Below, one piece after another: positions 20,340 to 31,433 of a DNA stretch of 64,000 bases. Position 1 is the stretch's first letter. Each line of letters opens with the position of its first letter. The translations under genes were made by a program, and so were the position numbers. The stretch covers positions 1,364,001-1,428,000 of the forward strand of contig CM074132.1 in NCBI GenBank assembly GCA_037178625.1. Reading direction: 5' to 3'. Source of the stretch: Skeletonema tropicum. Taxonomy: Eukaryota; Bacillariophyta; Thalassiosirophyceae; Thalassiosirales; Thalassiosiraceae. The notes beneath the pieces were generated by a model. It was not told the origin of the DNA. It saw only the letters and a list, made by a program, of their open reading frames with translations, and did no database searches.

Positions 20340-20948
20340 ATGAAGGTGAAGGTGAAGAATATTATTCTCGCATTTGCAGTCATGGGGACATGGTAATTGC
20401 AAGTAAGTTCATGTATATGAATAACTGATCTCATGCATTCTTGTCTTGGGGTTCTCATATTCGATCATGTAATGCATGACCTGTTCACACTGTTTATGCA
20501 TTTTGACACAGGTGATGGTGATGAGCACAGGTCCCTCGGGACTGGCTGTCGCAGTAAAATCTACAAGCAGGAGTGCAAAATCGATCCGAGATGTGAGTGG
20601 CGTCAGGTCCAGACTGGTAAGTGGAAATGCCGCCGTAAACCAGATGGGTCCACGAATATTCTTTGTCGACATATAGCCCAGGAGCATTTGTGCACAAAAC
20701 ACAAGACTTGCGTGTGGAAAAAGGTCGCAAGTGGTAAGAGGAGGTGCCGCCGCTGGCAGGGCACTGGCATTAGCCCTACTTACCCTGGGACTGGGGCAGG
20801 TACCATTCAATGTCGACATATAACCGACTCGAAGGAGTGCAATGAGTGGTATCCTGAGTGTGAGTGGCGCGTGGTCTCAAGTGGTAAGATGAAGTGCCGC
20901 CGACGAAACAAAGTAGCACCTCGCTCGGCTCAGACAGTGGAATCTTGA
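20340..20948 (+). pseudogene. Secreted Cys-rich protein gene A (CxW repeats), frameshifted signal peptide
   Basis: Exon 1 is 20340-20402, intron 20403-20511 (GTAAGT..ACACAG), exon 2 20512-20948. Compared with paralogs C and D, exon 1 has a 6-bp insertion and a net 1-bp loss in the signal-peptide core, giving a TAA before the splice site. Exon 2 is fully open and codes three repeats of a roughly 30-residue module of the form C-R-x-[IV]-x4/5-C-x4/5-C-x-W-[RK]-x-V-x-[ST]-G-K-x-[KR]-C-R-R, joined by short linkers. The module is not one I recognise. Either a recent pseudogene or a sequencing slip; the long open exon 2 favours a recent event. Confidence 0.65.
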
Positions 20949-21979
20949 AGAAGGTTAATGGAATGAATTGTAGATGCTGGTAATTTGATATACGAGCAAG
21001 CATGATCACATTGTGGTACATGGCCTTACTGTTACTGACTTCATATCCATCTGGGTGAGATTCCCACATAGCAGATGCAAGAGCCCTGCGATGAACTCAT
21101 AATTTTGTAGGTTTAGCTTTAGGTAATACAATTTGCAATTTGACTTTATCACCTTTGCCATAGTTCTCTTCACTAGATGCATTTCGTTTTCGTCGCCGCA
21201 TTTGTCAGTGTCATGTGCCTTATTTGTCCTCTTAGACTGATCTCAATTGCTGCCACTGAGTCTGAGTTCAATTTGGAGTTTGAGTGCGGCTCTTACTCTT
21301 ACTCTTACCTCTTGCTTCAAACTTTTCGCAAATCACGAGACGAGAAGGCCGCTAGAGCTGCGCGTCAACAGAAGGACGTGTCTGAGCCACTTCCAATCCG
21401 TTGCCTTGTCTTGCTTTTTCCCTTCAAACTTCGATATTTGCAGTTCTCATTCTCATTCTCATTCTAGCTTGTTTGAACTCACATAGTTTGTGAGGCCTTA
21501 TTAGTAGGTGCGAGACGACCAAAATAATGCGCGCACAACTCAAAAGACAAGGCTGCGCAGCCCCGTCTGCTATGTCGTGACTTACTTGATTGTGATTGAG
21601 CTCCGGCTATCTAAGTAAGTAATTACAACGATTTAAAGTTAACTGCCTGCTTCAGCTGTTTTTTATTCATAGACCTCACTCAGATTTACATTTTTTTGTC
21701 ATCAACTTTCCCGTACGTTTTGGGAGATGTTTCCCATGAGATGATAATGTTTCCCATGAGATGAGCTTCTCGCGCTTGTCGTGTCCAATCGTATTTTGTG
21801 ATCAAGAGCTGCTGCTTGACAGCTAAAGAACTTCCAGGATGATATATGCAGAGCTCATAAAAAGATCAACAAAGAATCGTTACATCATTTCAATCAAGAA
21901 AATAGTAAATCAAAGTCACAAAGTCAGAGTGAATAGGTATAGTGAAAAGTGGGAAAGGACATATAACATAAGTATAAGA

Positions 21980-22391
21980 ATGAAGGTGAAGAATATCATT
22001 CTCGTATTTCCTGCCATGGTGGGCATGGTAACTGCAAGTAAGTTCATGTATATGAATAAGTAATCTCATGCGTTCTTGTCTTGGGGTTCTCATTCGATGC
22101 ATGTAATGACATGACCTGTTCACACTGTTTATGCATTTTACAGCTGATGAGCACAGGTCCCTCCGGACTCTGCGACACACTTCCCCTTATTACCATAATG
22201 GACACGGCCGTAATCTTCAACAAGATGACAATCACGGCAATGCAGTGTGCAGAGAGAAGGCTTTAAATCTTGTGAGCGAAACAGTACAAGCAATTGGAGC
22301 CAATTATCTTTATGGCGGACATGACTGCTTGCAATTCTATGACAATATTCAATCAGTTGAAGAGAAAACAAAATTGTGTGTGCAAAGATGA
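21980..22391 (+). pseudogene. Secreted Cys-rich protein gene B, 3' frameshift
   Basis: Exon 1 21980-22037 encodes a 19-residue signal peptide (MKVKNIILVFPAMVGMVTA), intron 22038-22143, exon 2 22144-22391. It is nearly the same as gene D until an extra A in GAGAAAACAAAA near 22365, which shifts the frame, so the NCVC motif and the final Cys are lost and the protein stops after about 101 residues. The rest of the D-like 3' coding sequence is still readable downstream (to about 22440), which shows the shift is recent. Confidence 0.7.
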
Positions 22392-23220
22392 ATTACATAC
22401 TTTCTTCACACATAGTGGATCGAATTGTAGATGCTGGTAGGTAATTTGATACACGAGCAAGCATGATCACATTGTGGTACAAGGCATTACTGACTTCATA
22501 CCCATCTGGGTGAGATTCCCACACAGCAGATGCAAGAGCCCTGCGATGAACTCATAATTTTGTAGCTTTAGCTTTAGGTAATACAATTTGCAATTTGACT
22601 TTATCACCTTTGCCATAGTTCTCTTCATTAGACACTAGATGCATTTCGTTTTCGTCGCCTCATGAGATGTCGACTCATGTTGTCATGTGCCTTACTTGTC
22701 CTCTTAGATTGATCTAAATTGCTGCCAGTCCGAGACGATCAATGATTCGCCTAACTATAAACAGACAGGGCTGGCAGCGCCGTCTGATTTCTTCTTGCGC
22801 TTGATTTAGCACCGACTGAAGTAATAATGCCCTCCACGCACCACGCACCTCCCCAACTGTTCATTGTTCGACCTCACTCAGATTTACATTTTGTCATCAA
22901 TTTTCCCCGCTTTCGACGTAGGAATTGTTTTTAGGCGGGGCGGGAAGGTTGTGCTAAAAAAAGCGAGAAGTTATTGGAATGTCAGATGCAAATGTCCCTC
23001 TCCAAACGGATAGGCGTCCATTTAGTGGCGGCAAGTTCAAGAGGTGTTGGCTACCACTGTAACGGATTTCGGCGATAACCCTTCTTAGATACTTACCTTC
23101 TGATAGGCAGACGCAGCGACGCTTGTCGCTTGCTTGTCTTCTTGGCTAAACCTAAGTCTCACTTTTGTCAATAATATTTATATCAAAAGTTACTACGGTA
23201 CTCAAAGTCATTTTCTCCGG

Positions 23221-25080
23221 ATTTCGGACCTACAACCGCAAGCCTATCCTTTATCCCACTCTTAGCGTTATGGCCAGGAATCCTAAGGATATTTCGGCAT
23301 TTTTGGGTAGCCTCTAGGATTGTTTTCGCCAATATTCGCTAAAAACAATATCCTCTTGTTCGAACAAGACCGCCGCAATAGGCCGCAATGAGACGCACGA
23401 CGCAACTTCCCTCTTTTCGAACAAAAAAAAAAACGCACCATGACAGCCTCCCATCCTACTACCCTCATTGCACAACTAAATGTCGACATTCCGAAGTAAT
23501 AATGTACATTCTTGACCATTTTTTGACGCTGAATTCAATGGTTTTATCGGTGGCTCGCCATATTCAGCACAAAGAGACGTTTGACCACCCGCAGAGCACC
23601 TGTTGCCAGTAGCATAAAGGCGTCGTTTCGGTCCATGAAACAGCAAGTAAGGTTGTAGGGGCGACCAATATTATTTATATGGACGGAATATGCGCTAATT
23701 AACCGGGTGTGGGTCTCATGCAAACGCCTATCCAACCTACCAAATCTATGAAGTCGATTTAGAAAGATTTCCACCATTTATCTCCATCAATAGTGGGTAT
23801 ATATATGACACAAAACATGTTGAAACCACACCATGGATCATAGCTGTCTTGTCTACTATATGATAATCAAGATTGTTGAGGTGGACTGCTCCATCTTACC
23901 ACAGTGACTACTGCAACCCTCGGTTCCTTGACAACTACTGATTGTGGGTTATGAGAAGCCCATGTTGATGAATGCTTTTGCCAACTAACGTAGATAACCG
24001 GTTATCTACGTTAGTTGGCAAAAGCATTCATCAACATAATGAAAGTCGCTAGCGCCGAGATGACTGTCGTGCAGTCCAGAACCTCGTGTTCGCTGAGCGT
24101 ATGCTTCTAAGCATTACAAGCCTGACTGCACTATCAAGTGACAGTCATCTCTAACCGGTTATCTACGTTAGTTGGCAAAAGCATTCATCAACATAATGAA
24201 AGTCGCTAGTTCGAGCCCCGAGTCAGGTACTCTACCTCCGCGCACGTAAGAGCCAGAGTAGTAAGAGCCATCAGTAGCCAGCCAGTAGCCACGAGTGTTG
24301 TGGCATGATAATGACGTCTCCTCCATGTGCAATTGGGAACCTTTCGCCTCATCAAATCAACATCCATCTATTGTGCGCCTTTTGCTGCGGTTGGAGATAA
24401 CGTTACAACTGTTATCAGTGCCTTCCTACAAAGTCTCATGGAATGAGAGACCGAATGATCGACATAAAACTCCATGATGGCGTAGATGTTGCGTGTAATT
24501 AATACATCCGAGTAAGCTAAACAATTATCATAGCTTACAGATGGAGTTATTAATGATCTACTACTATTCTGTTGTCTAAATTACATAATCATGAGCATCT
24601 TTTGACATGCCCGGTATGTGCAGATTTTCACGTGTGTGCGTCACCTGCAATTATCATCAAATCCACTTTGAATTAGACGCTACAGCTTACATAATCGGAA
24701 TCAGCGTGAAAAATTGGGTTAGGGAGTGTCTTCTTAGTGTTGATGGAGGGTGTATGGGATCGATAATGCTAAGGTTTCCCTTCGGATTTGTCATGTCAGA
24801 TGCACTTTTTCAAGATTTTTTTACTTTTCGTGCGTGAGTACCTCAAATATCGAGGCAATTGAACGGAGCACCACCACCACACATCCGAATATGAATTCCA
24901 AACAGTATAAATAGAAAGTTATTAGTCTTTCAACTTATAGTATCGGCATATTATTGGCCAATATTGGCGTAGTAATGCCAGATTTTCTGCGACGCAACAA
25001 GATTTGGCTGGGTGTTGGGGAGAAAAATACCAATAAAAATCCATAATAACCCTTGTTGTGTTCGATATTGGATTTTCTAT
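23221..25080. other. Intergenic between the duplicated blocks
   Basis: No convincing gene; the ORF at 24607-24837 is short and unlike any family I know. It contains a perfect palindrome and a nearby direct copy of its arm. Confidence 0.5.
23962..24037. repeat. 76-bp perfect palindrome with a third direct copy of the arm
   Basis: Two 38-bp arms meet without spacer at AACC|GGTT. The right arm plus 20 bp (GGTTATCTACGTTAG... to GTCGCTAG) recurs directly at about 24154-24210. Between them an AGATGACTGTC/GACAGTCATCT inverted pair frames the spacer. It looks like the product of inverted duplication or a foldback element. Confidence 0.9.
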
Positions 25081-25375
25081 CCGTGCGGCTCGACCAGGGA
25101 CGCATGCGTCGCATTGCGCGGCGACTAGCCAGCTCCAAAAATGACGAAGATTGGCCGAAAATATGAAAAGAACGGTCAAAAATTCCGAACAATATTTTAT
25201 CCTCATAAGTACATAAGTACATCATACATATCAAATCTCACGACTCACGACTGATTTCAGTTCGCAAATAGGCTTCTTGTGCTTCTCATTTATGACATGT
25301 CCAATCTTGCTTATGTTGTGATCAAGAGCTGCTGCTTGACAGCAAAAGAACTTCCAGGATGATATATGCAGAGCT

Positions 25376-25385
25376 CATAAAAAGC
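25376..25385 (+). promoter_or_regulatory. TATA-like element of secreted Cys-rich gene C
   Basis: CATAAAAAGC about 111 bp before the ATG, in the tract conserved among the four paralogs. Confidence 0.45.
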
Positions 25386-25486
25386 AACAACAAAGAATCA
25401 TTGCATCATTACATCAAGAAAATAGTAAATCAAAGTCAAATCAAAGTGAATAGATAGTGAAAAGTGAAAGGACATAATATATAAGG

Positions 25487-26147
25487 ATGAAGGTGAAGAA
25501 TATCATTCTCACATTTGCAGTCATGGTGGGCATGGTAATTGCAAGTAAGTTCATGTATGAATACCTGATCTCATGCGTTCTTGTCATGGGGTTCTCATTC
25601 GATGCATGTAATGCATGACCTGTTCACACTGTTTATGCATTTTGACACAGGTGATGGAGATGAGCACAGGTCCCTCGCGACTGGCTGTCGCAGTGTAACC
25701 CACAGGCGGACGTGCAAAAACAATCCGAGATGTGATTGGCGTCTGGTCTCAAGTGGTAACTGGAGGTGCCGCCTCCGAACTGTCACTGACTCTGGATCCG
25801 ATAATGGGTCTCCGGGTACGGGATTCGGTGTATCACAAAATCAGAGTGATAAGATATATAGCAGATTGTCAACACAAAGAGGTCCCGAAGACGTTTGCAT
25901 TTGCGAGAACGATCACGAGCCTTGTATTAAAGCAGCTATACAAGCTATTAATGATTTCCTTCATGGTGGAAACACATGCAAATGCTTCCACCTTGAGCTA
26001 GTTGGTGTTGGTGGCACTACTCCAACGATGTTCAAGGTTGATGAAGACAATTGCGTGTGTGAAGACCCTCCGCAGCCCAACACTCTAAGTCTTCCATGGT
26101 ACCCTGTTGGAGGGGAGAATTGCGATTGCTTTCCCACAACTTGGTGA
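25487..26147 (+). CDS. Secreted Cys-rich two-domain protein, gene C
   Basis: Exon 1 25487-25544, intron 25545-25650 (phase 1, GTAAGT..ACACAG), exon 2 25651-26147; 184 residues. A 19-residue signal peptide is followed by one CxW module (GCRSV...CKNNPRCDWRLVSSGNWRCR), a Ser/Gly linker, and a second domain beginning VCICENDHEPCIKAAIQAINDFLHGGNTCKCF with NCVCED and GGENCDCF further on. The second domain is shared with genes B and D; the first is shared with gene A. Probably secreted or cell-wall located; function unknown. Even or paired Cys fit a disulfide-rich extracellular peptide. This is one of two intact members of the family. Confidence 0.8.
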
Positions 26148-27921
26148 TGTGCAAGTAATTAGTACAATATGACTACAAGAACAAGGCCTTACTGACTTCA
26201 TACCCATCTGGGTGAGATTCCCACATAGCAGATGCAAGAGCCCTGCGATGAACTCATAATTTTGCATAGCTTTATATATGTAACAGAAATTTTAAAGTAC
26301 GTCTGGTGGGCCCTCAAGAGGCGACATTATCTACGCTAAGTGATAACGAACATGTGCTGCAGTAGCTATTATTTCCCAGATCGCACCTTTAGCTTTGGGT
26401 TTAGGTTTAGGTTTAGGTAATCCAATTTTTTGCAATTTGAATTTGACTGTATCACCTTTGCCATAGTTCTCTTGTAGATGCATTTTGTTTTCGTCGCCGC
26501 ATGTGTCATGTGTCTACTTGTCCGTTTAGACTGAACCGATTGCTGCCACTGAGTTCAATTTGGAGTTGGAGTGCGGCTCTTACTCTTACTTTTTCTTGAG
26601 GTGATATAAGCCAATGCCCAATTAATAATTTCTTGATTATCCTATGAATCAAACCAATCCAAATCCAAAGGAGGTCAGTCTTGAACTTGAAGTAAAAGGC
26701 TCGAAGACAAAGCAAAAGCACAAGCAGTTGCAGTTTTTGACAATCGTAGTCGCAAGTCTTATTCTTCGTGTTTTATCTTCTTGCTTCAAACTTTTAGCAA
26801 ATCACGAGACGAGAAGGCCGCTAGCTGCGCGTCAACAGAAGGACGCGTCTGAGCCACTTCCAATCCGTTGCCTTGCCTTGCTTTTCCCTTCAAACTTCGA
26901 TATCGATATCGATATATTTGCAGTTCTCATTCTCATTCGTTGCCCCTGTTTGAAAACTCATCTTTTGACGGTCTTAGTAGTAGGTGCGAGACGACCAAAA
27001 TAATGCGCACACAACGCAAAAGACAAGGCTGCGCAGCCCCGTCTGCTATGTCATGACTTACTTGATTGCGATTGAGCTCCGGCTATCTAATCTGATTAAC
27101 TTTGTATTTATTTAAGTAATTATGATTTAAAGAAGTAATTAGTTTGAGTTCAGTTTGCAAGTCGAATTTGTATATCGGGCCTATGGTGGCAAGTAAGGTA
27201 TCGATAAGATTCTAATGGTCAAGGGATGAAGATTACCACTGCAAGTAAGCTCAAGATCCTACTACTTACTGTGTTATTGAGGGTCGTAGGAAGCCATTTT
27301 TCACCATGGTCTGGTCTTTTTGGTTGATGGCATGTGAGTACCGTATTTACGTAGGAATTGGTACTGTTTTTTATCGGAAGCCACACTCGATTGACTCGAC
27401 TGGAAAAATTTCAAGTTGGAGGAGGTTGTTAATTGTGTATATTTACCACTCAGCACATTTTCTACCCACATAAACACAAACGGCGGTTAGATCTGCACAA
27501 AAAGGAGAAACTGACGTTTGTGCAGAAAAAAATGGAGACGAAACTCCCGCTAGAAAAAGAGCTGAATGGTACAAAAAATAGGTGCTTGCAAATTCATTCC
27601 AAACGTACAGTACTGCCTGCTTTTACTTCAGCTGTTTTTTTTTTCATCAGACCTCACTCAGATTTACATTTTGTCATCAACTTTCCCGTAGTTTGGGAGA
27701 TGTTTCCCATGAGATGAGCTTCTCGCGCTTCTCGTGTCCAATCGTATTTTGTAATCAAGAGCTGCTGCTTGACAGCTAAAGCACTTCCAGGATGACATAT
27801 GCAGAGCTCATAAAAGCATCAACAAAGAATCATTAATCATTTCAATCCAGAAAATAGTAAATCAAAGTCAAAGTGAATAGGTATAGTGAAAAGTGGGAAA
27901 GGACATAACATAAGTATAAGA

Positions 27922-28384
27922 ATGAAGGTGAAGAATATCATTCTCGCATTTGCAGTCATGGTGGGCATGGTAACTGCAAGTAAGTTCATGTATACAAATA
28001 ACTGATCTCATGCCTTCTTGTCTTGGGGTTCTCATTCGATGCATGTAATGACATGACCTGTTCACACTGTTCATGCATTTTGACACAGGTGATGAGCACA
28101 GGTCCCTCCGGACTCTGCAACACACTTCCCCTTATTACCATAATGTACACGGACGTAATCTTCAACAAGATGACAATCACGGCAATGCAGTGTGCAGAGA
28201 GAAGGCTTTAAATCTTGTGAGCGAAACAGTAAAAGCAATTGGAGCCAATTATCTTTATGGCGGACATGACTGCTTGCAATTCTATGACAATATTCAATCA
28301 GTTGAAGAGAAACAAAATTGTGTGTGCAAAGATGAATTACATACTTTCTTCACACATAGTGGATCGAATTGTAGATGCTGGTAG
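27922..28384 (+). CDS. Secreted Cys-rich protein, gene D
   Basis: Exon 1 27922-27979, intron 27980-28088, exon 2 28089-28384; 117 residues. The signal peptide differs from that of C by few residues. The mature part has a His/Asn-rich lead (HTSPYYHNVHGRN) and then the single domain NAVCREKALNLVSETVKAIGANYLYGGHDC...NCVCKD...GSNCRCW, matching the second domain of C. It ends on Cys-Trp. Intact. TATA-like element at 27809, 113 bp upstream. The role is unknown; the arrangement resembles secreted peptide families that keep the leader and vary the product. Confidence 0.8.
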
Positions 28385-28786
28385 GTAATTTGATACACGA
28401 GCAAGCATGATCACATTATGGTACAAGGCCTTTGGGTGAAATTCCCACATAGCAGATGCAAGAGCCCTGCGATGAACTCATAATTTTGTAGCTTTAGATT
28501 TAGGTAATACAATTTGCAATTTGACTTTATCACTTTTGCCATAGTTCTCTTCACTAGAGATGCATTTCGTTTTCGTCGCCTCATGAGATGTCGCCTCATG
28601 TGTGTCATGTGCCTTACTTGTCCTCTTAGATTGATCTCAATTGCTGCCAGTGCGAGACGATCAATGATTCGCCTAAGAGACAGGGCTGGCAGCGCCGTCT
28701 GATGTCCTTCCTTGATTTAGCACCGACTTTCAGTAATATGCCCTCCATCCACGCACCTCCAACTGTTATTTGAGTGAGTTACATTT

Positions 28787-28997
28787 ACTACACATTCGGG
28801 ATCAATTTATTTTTTTTACACCTTTGGGTAGATTTTTTACATCTCGATCTACTGTAGGAATAGTACGACCGCTAGTAAAAGCAAAAATCGTACTCCTATG
28901 TAAAAAATCTTTTATACTATTCCTACAGTAGATCGAGATGTAAAAAATCTACCCAAAGGTGTAAAAAAATAAATTGATCCCGATCCGAATGTGTAGT
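28787..28997. mobile_element. 211-bp foldback MITE
   Basis: Nearly all of it is an inverted repeat: arms of about 75 bp beginning ACTACACATTCGG and ending CCGAATGTGTAGT, with a spacer of about 55 bp. The equivalent place in unit 1 (about 22885) lacks it, so it inserted after the block duplication. Confidence 0.85.
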
Positions 28998-29207
28998 ATG
29001 TCATCAGCTTTCCCGGTTTCCACGTAGGAATTGTATCAAAAGTTACTACGGTACTCAAAGTCATTTTCTCCGGATTTCGGATTACATCAATTCTCTTCAG
29101 AGTTTGCTAAAGTAGTTTGATAAAAAACAAAAAAACCACCACCACCCACAACCCACAACCACAAGCCGGATCCTTTATCCCACTCTACAATAACTCTGCA
29201 TATCGAA

Positions 29208-29810
29208 ATGACATCCAAAACACAAGCAGGCGCAGCCCTCTGGGCCAAAATGCCCAAAGCCAACGCCGAACTTTTCGCCCTAACGTACGGCTCACTAGTC
29301 ACCGAACTCGTCCGCGACTACGAAGACCCCATCGAAGTCAATGCTCAACTCGATCGTATCGGTCACTCCATCGGTGTCAGATGTGTCGATGAATTCCTCA
29401 GTAAGGCCGATGTCTCCGGACTGGGAGATAGAATGTTCTCATGCAGCACTTTACGTGATACCGCCGAGGTGGTGGCCAAAGTGGGCTTTAAAATGTTTTT
29501 GGGTGTGTCTGCCGAAGTTGGTGGATTTTCACAAGATCAACGTAGCTTCTCGGTGTATTTACAGGATAATCCCCTCGCTACATTTGTGGAACTACCCTCT
29601 GAATCTGCTCAGGGGGGAGATGATTTACGACGATTGAAATACTCACAAATTTTATGCGGTGTGATACGGGGGGCGTTGGAGCAGGTTAATTTGAAGGTGG
29701 AGTGTAATATTGTGAGGGATATGTTGAAGGGGGATGAGGTGAATGAGATAAGGGTGGATTTGAAGGAGGTTTTGGCGGATGGAGCCGGCGATGATTATAA
29801 GGAGGAGTAG
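29208..29810 (+). CDS. TRAPPC3: TRAPP complex subunit 3 (Bet3)
   Basis: 200 residues. Bet3-type core subunit of the TRAPP tethering complex, which acts at ER-to-Golgi and Golgi membranes as exchange factor for Rab1/Ypt1. Diagnostic stretches are LWAKMPKANAELFALTYGSLVTELVRDYED, IGVRCVDEFL, CSTLRDTAEVVAKVGFKMFLG (C79 sits where the acylated Cys of Bet3 is found), NPLATFVELP, LCGVIRGALEQVNLKVEC and a C-terminal EIRVDL. The length matches the family (about 180-200), and no intron is needed. The ATG at 29208 gives the usual N terminus. The divergent 3' neighbour is the pyruvate carrier. Confidence 0.96.
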   Translation: MTSKTQAGAALWAKMPKANAELFALTYGSLVTELVRDYEDPIEVNAQLDRIGHSIGVRCVDEFLSKADVSGLGDRMFSCSTLRDTAEVVAKVGFKMFLGVSAEVGGFSQDQRSFSVYLQDNPLATFVELPSESAQGGDDLRRLKYSQILCGVIRGALEQVNLKVECNIVRDMLKGDEVNEIRVDLKEVLADGAGDDYKEE

Positions 29811-29909
29811 AATATGATACAATGAGAATGCTCAACATCAACTTTATAGCATTATTATTTAACACCAATCAACAATGCTATCTGCTCTCTAGGCAACATT
29901 GTTTATTTA

Positions 29910-30924
29910 CTACAAGTAATCAGCCTTAATTTTTCTGCCCAAGTGCCAGGCAGAACTTCCAAACAAGGCAATATTCACAGAGCTGATTATTTCAAATGAG
30001 AGAAGCAGGAATTAGAAACAGTATGATCCACAATGCTGATTAACACAACAGAAACAATCACATCAGCACTCACCAAAGTGTGTAATTAATAGGAGCCACC
30101 AAAAGCGCATACCTCGAAAAGAAGAATCCCGTCAAAGTCAACGCCGAATACTGCGCCAATGAAATCTTCTCCGTAGGCCTATCCAACTCCAAGAAACTAG
30201 CCCCAGAAATCATCCACTTACTCATGGGCGCCCAAAAGTGCACAGTAAACGGTCCAGCTTCCGCAGCAGCAATTGACGAAACCACCCCCAAATTAGCATT
30301 CACAATAGCACTCTGCACCATCGGTCCACCCAACACACACGCCGCCCCCGCAGCAGCAGTCGCACCCGCCTTCTTCACAATATCATCCACCTCCTCATCC
30401 TTCCCATTCTCCTTCTTATACTCCACCGCCCTCCTCAATTGATTCATCTGAGCGGCCACATTGGTCACATGACATCCCGCCAGTAGTAAATTCTGCGGCT
30501 TTACTACAAACGCCCACCTGGCAAACAGAGAGGAGTACACCAACAAAACACCCGTCATATTGAGTGAGATCAATTCGGGGGAAGATTCAAGTGCATCGTA
30601 AATGGCTGCACCGGACATCCCCCATCCGGCCATGGCACCGGCGGTTCCCCACCATGTTGTGTTATTCCACCATGTTGTCTTTTTAGTTTCTTCTTTTGCG
30701 GCAGTGGCGGCAGTAGTTGTTGTGGATGTTGTTGTTGTTGATTCCTTGGCGGTGGTGTTGGTTGCTTCTTTGGTCGTTTTGTCGGTAAAGTATCTTTTCA
30801 TGTAATTGTTGTTGGATGATGATTTTAGTTGAGGAGCAGAGGAGGAGTTTCCGGCGAGACGGAGGCGGAGCACTTTGGGTGCTTGGCTGGAGGCCATTCT
30901 GGATATTGTCGTTGCGGCAATCAT
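29910..30924 (-). CDS. Mitochondrial pyruvate carrier, MPC1-MPC2 fusion
   Basis: Two exons on the minus strand: 30074-30924 and 29910-29982, with a 91-bp GT-AG intron; 307 residues. Residues 1 to about 50 are an Arg/Ser-rich, acid-poor mitochondrial presequence, then a Thr/Ala linker. Residues 91-168 match MPC1: WG....AGWG, SPELISLNMT, RWAFVVKPQNLLLAGCHVTNVAAQ. Residues 229-307 match MPC2: FWAPMSKWMISG, RPTEKISLAQ, TGFFFSRYALLVAPINYTLCSVN, and GSSAWHLGRKIK at the end from the second exon. A 60-residue Ala/Gly-rich link joins them. In yeast and animals MPC1 and MPC2 are separate proteins that must pair to import pyruvate across the inner membrane; here both halves are one chain. The ATG at 30924 was chosen to give the presequence. 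Confidence 0.9.
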
Positions 30925-31055
30925 GGTTGTTACGTGATAGTTAGTACTTACAATGACAATGATTGAGTGGTTCCACCGATGATCGTTTGTTGAGAAGTTT
31001 TGTGGAGGAAAACATCTTTGCCTCCGAAAGATCCAATTAGTACGCAGCAGCTCGA

Positions 31056-31433
31056 CCGGACCACGGGAACCTGGGGTTGACACGTCTTGCTGAGAGATTT
31101 GTCAAGAGCTTGCCAGGAGTTTCAAGTCGTGTTTTACAAAATCTAGCGTTGAGGTGCGTTGAGGATGGCCTGTTCCGTCAAAAACTTGCCGCCGACGCCA
31201 CGGATCGGCCATCTGACACGGTGCGCCGCCAAGCAGCATGTCACTCGTGGCGGTGGCAGCAAGTTTGCACGTTGGCGCAAGTTTTTGACGGAACAGGCCA
31301 TCAGAAATCAACCTCAACGCACCTCAACGCTAGATTTTTGAGAACCACGACTTGAAACTCCTGGCAAGCTCTCGACAAATCGGCTGCTAACAAAAAGCAG
31401 CCACTGTCAACCCCAGGTTCCCGTGACCGGACG
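31056..31433. mobile_element. Foldback element upstream of the carrier gene
   Basis: Inverted arms of about 135-165 bp (31056-31193 and 31267-31433) share CACGGGAACCTGGGGTTGAC, GCTTGCCAGGAGTTTCAAG, ATCTAGCGTTGAGGTGCG and GGCCTGTTCCGTCAAAAAC. The right arm carries a 25-bp addition. It lies 130 bp upstream of the MPC start codon and could affect its promoter. No ORF. Confidence 0.8.

Larger units (their letters stand above)
20041..23220. repeat. Duplicated two-gene block, unit 1
   Basis: Block holding secreted-protein genes A and B. The left edge (CCAAAAATGACGAAGATTGG) matches about 25135, and the right edge (CAAAAGTTACTACGGTACTC) matches about 29038. Gene order, intron and UTR tracts are the same in unit 2. 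The 3' flanks of A and C are alike, and those of B and D are alike, so a two-gene unit was duplicated. Confidence 0.85.
25135..29080. repeat. Duplicated two-gene block, unit 2
   Basis: Second copy of the 20.0-23.2 kb block, holding genes C and D, longer because of extra sequence between the genes and an inserted foldback element at 28787-28997. Confidence 0.85.

Noticed and set aside
22140..22180. CTGATGAG hammerhead-ribozyme-like core at the start of exon 2 of gene B
   Set aside because: No CGAAA core or closing stems follow; the string is coding sequence and absent in that form from the paralogs.
24190..24230. Possible ordinary tRNA 3' end (AGTTCGAGCCCC)
   Set aside because: The flanking bases do not make a 5-bp T stem or an acceptor stem, and no D arm or anticodon arm is nearby.
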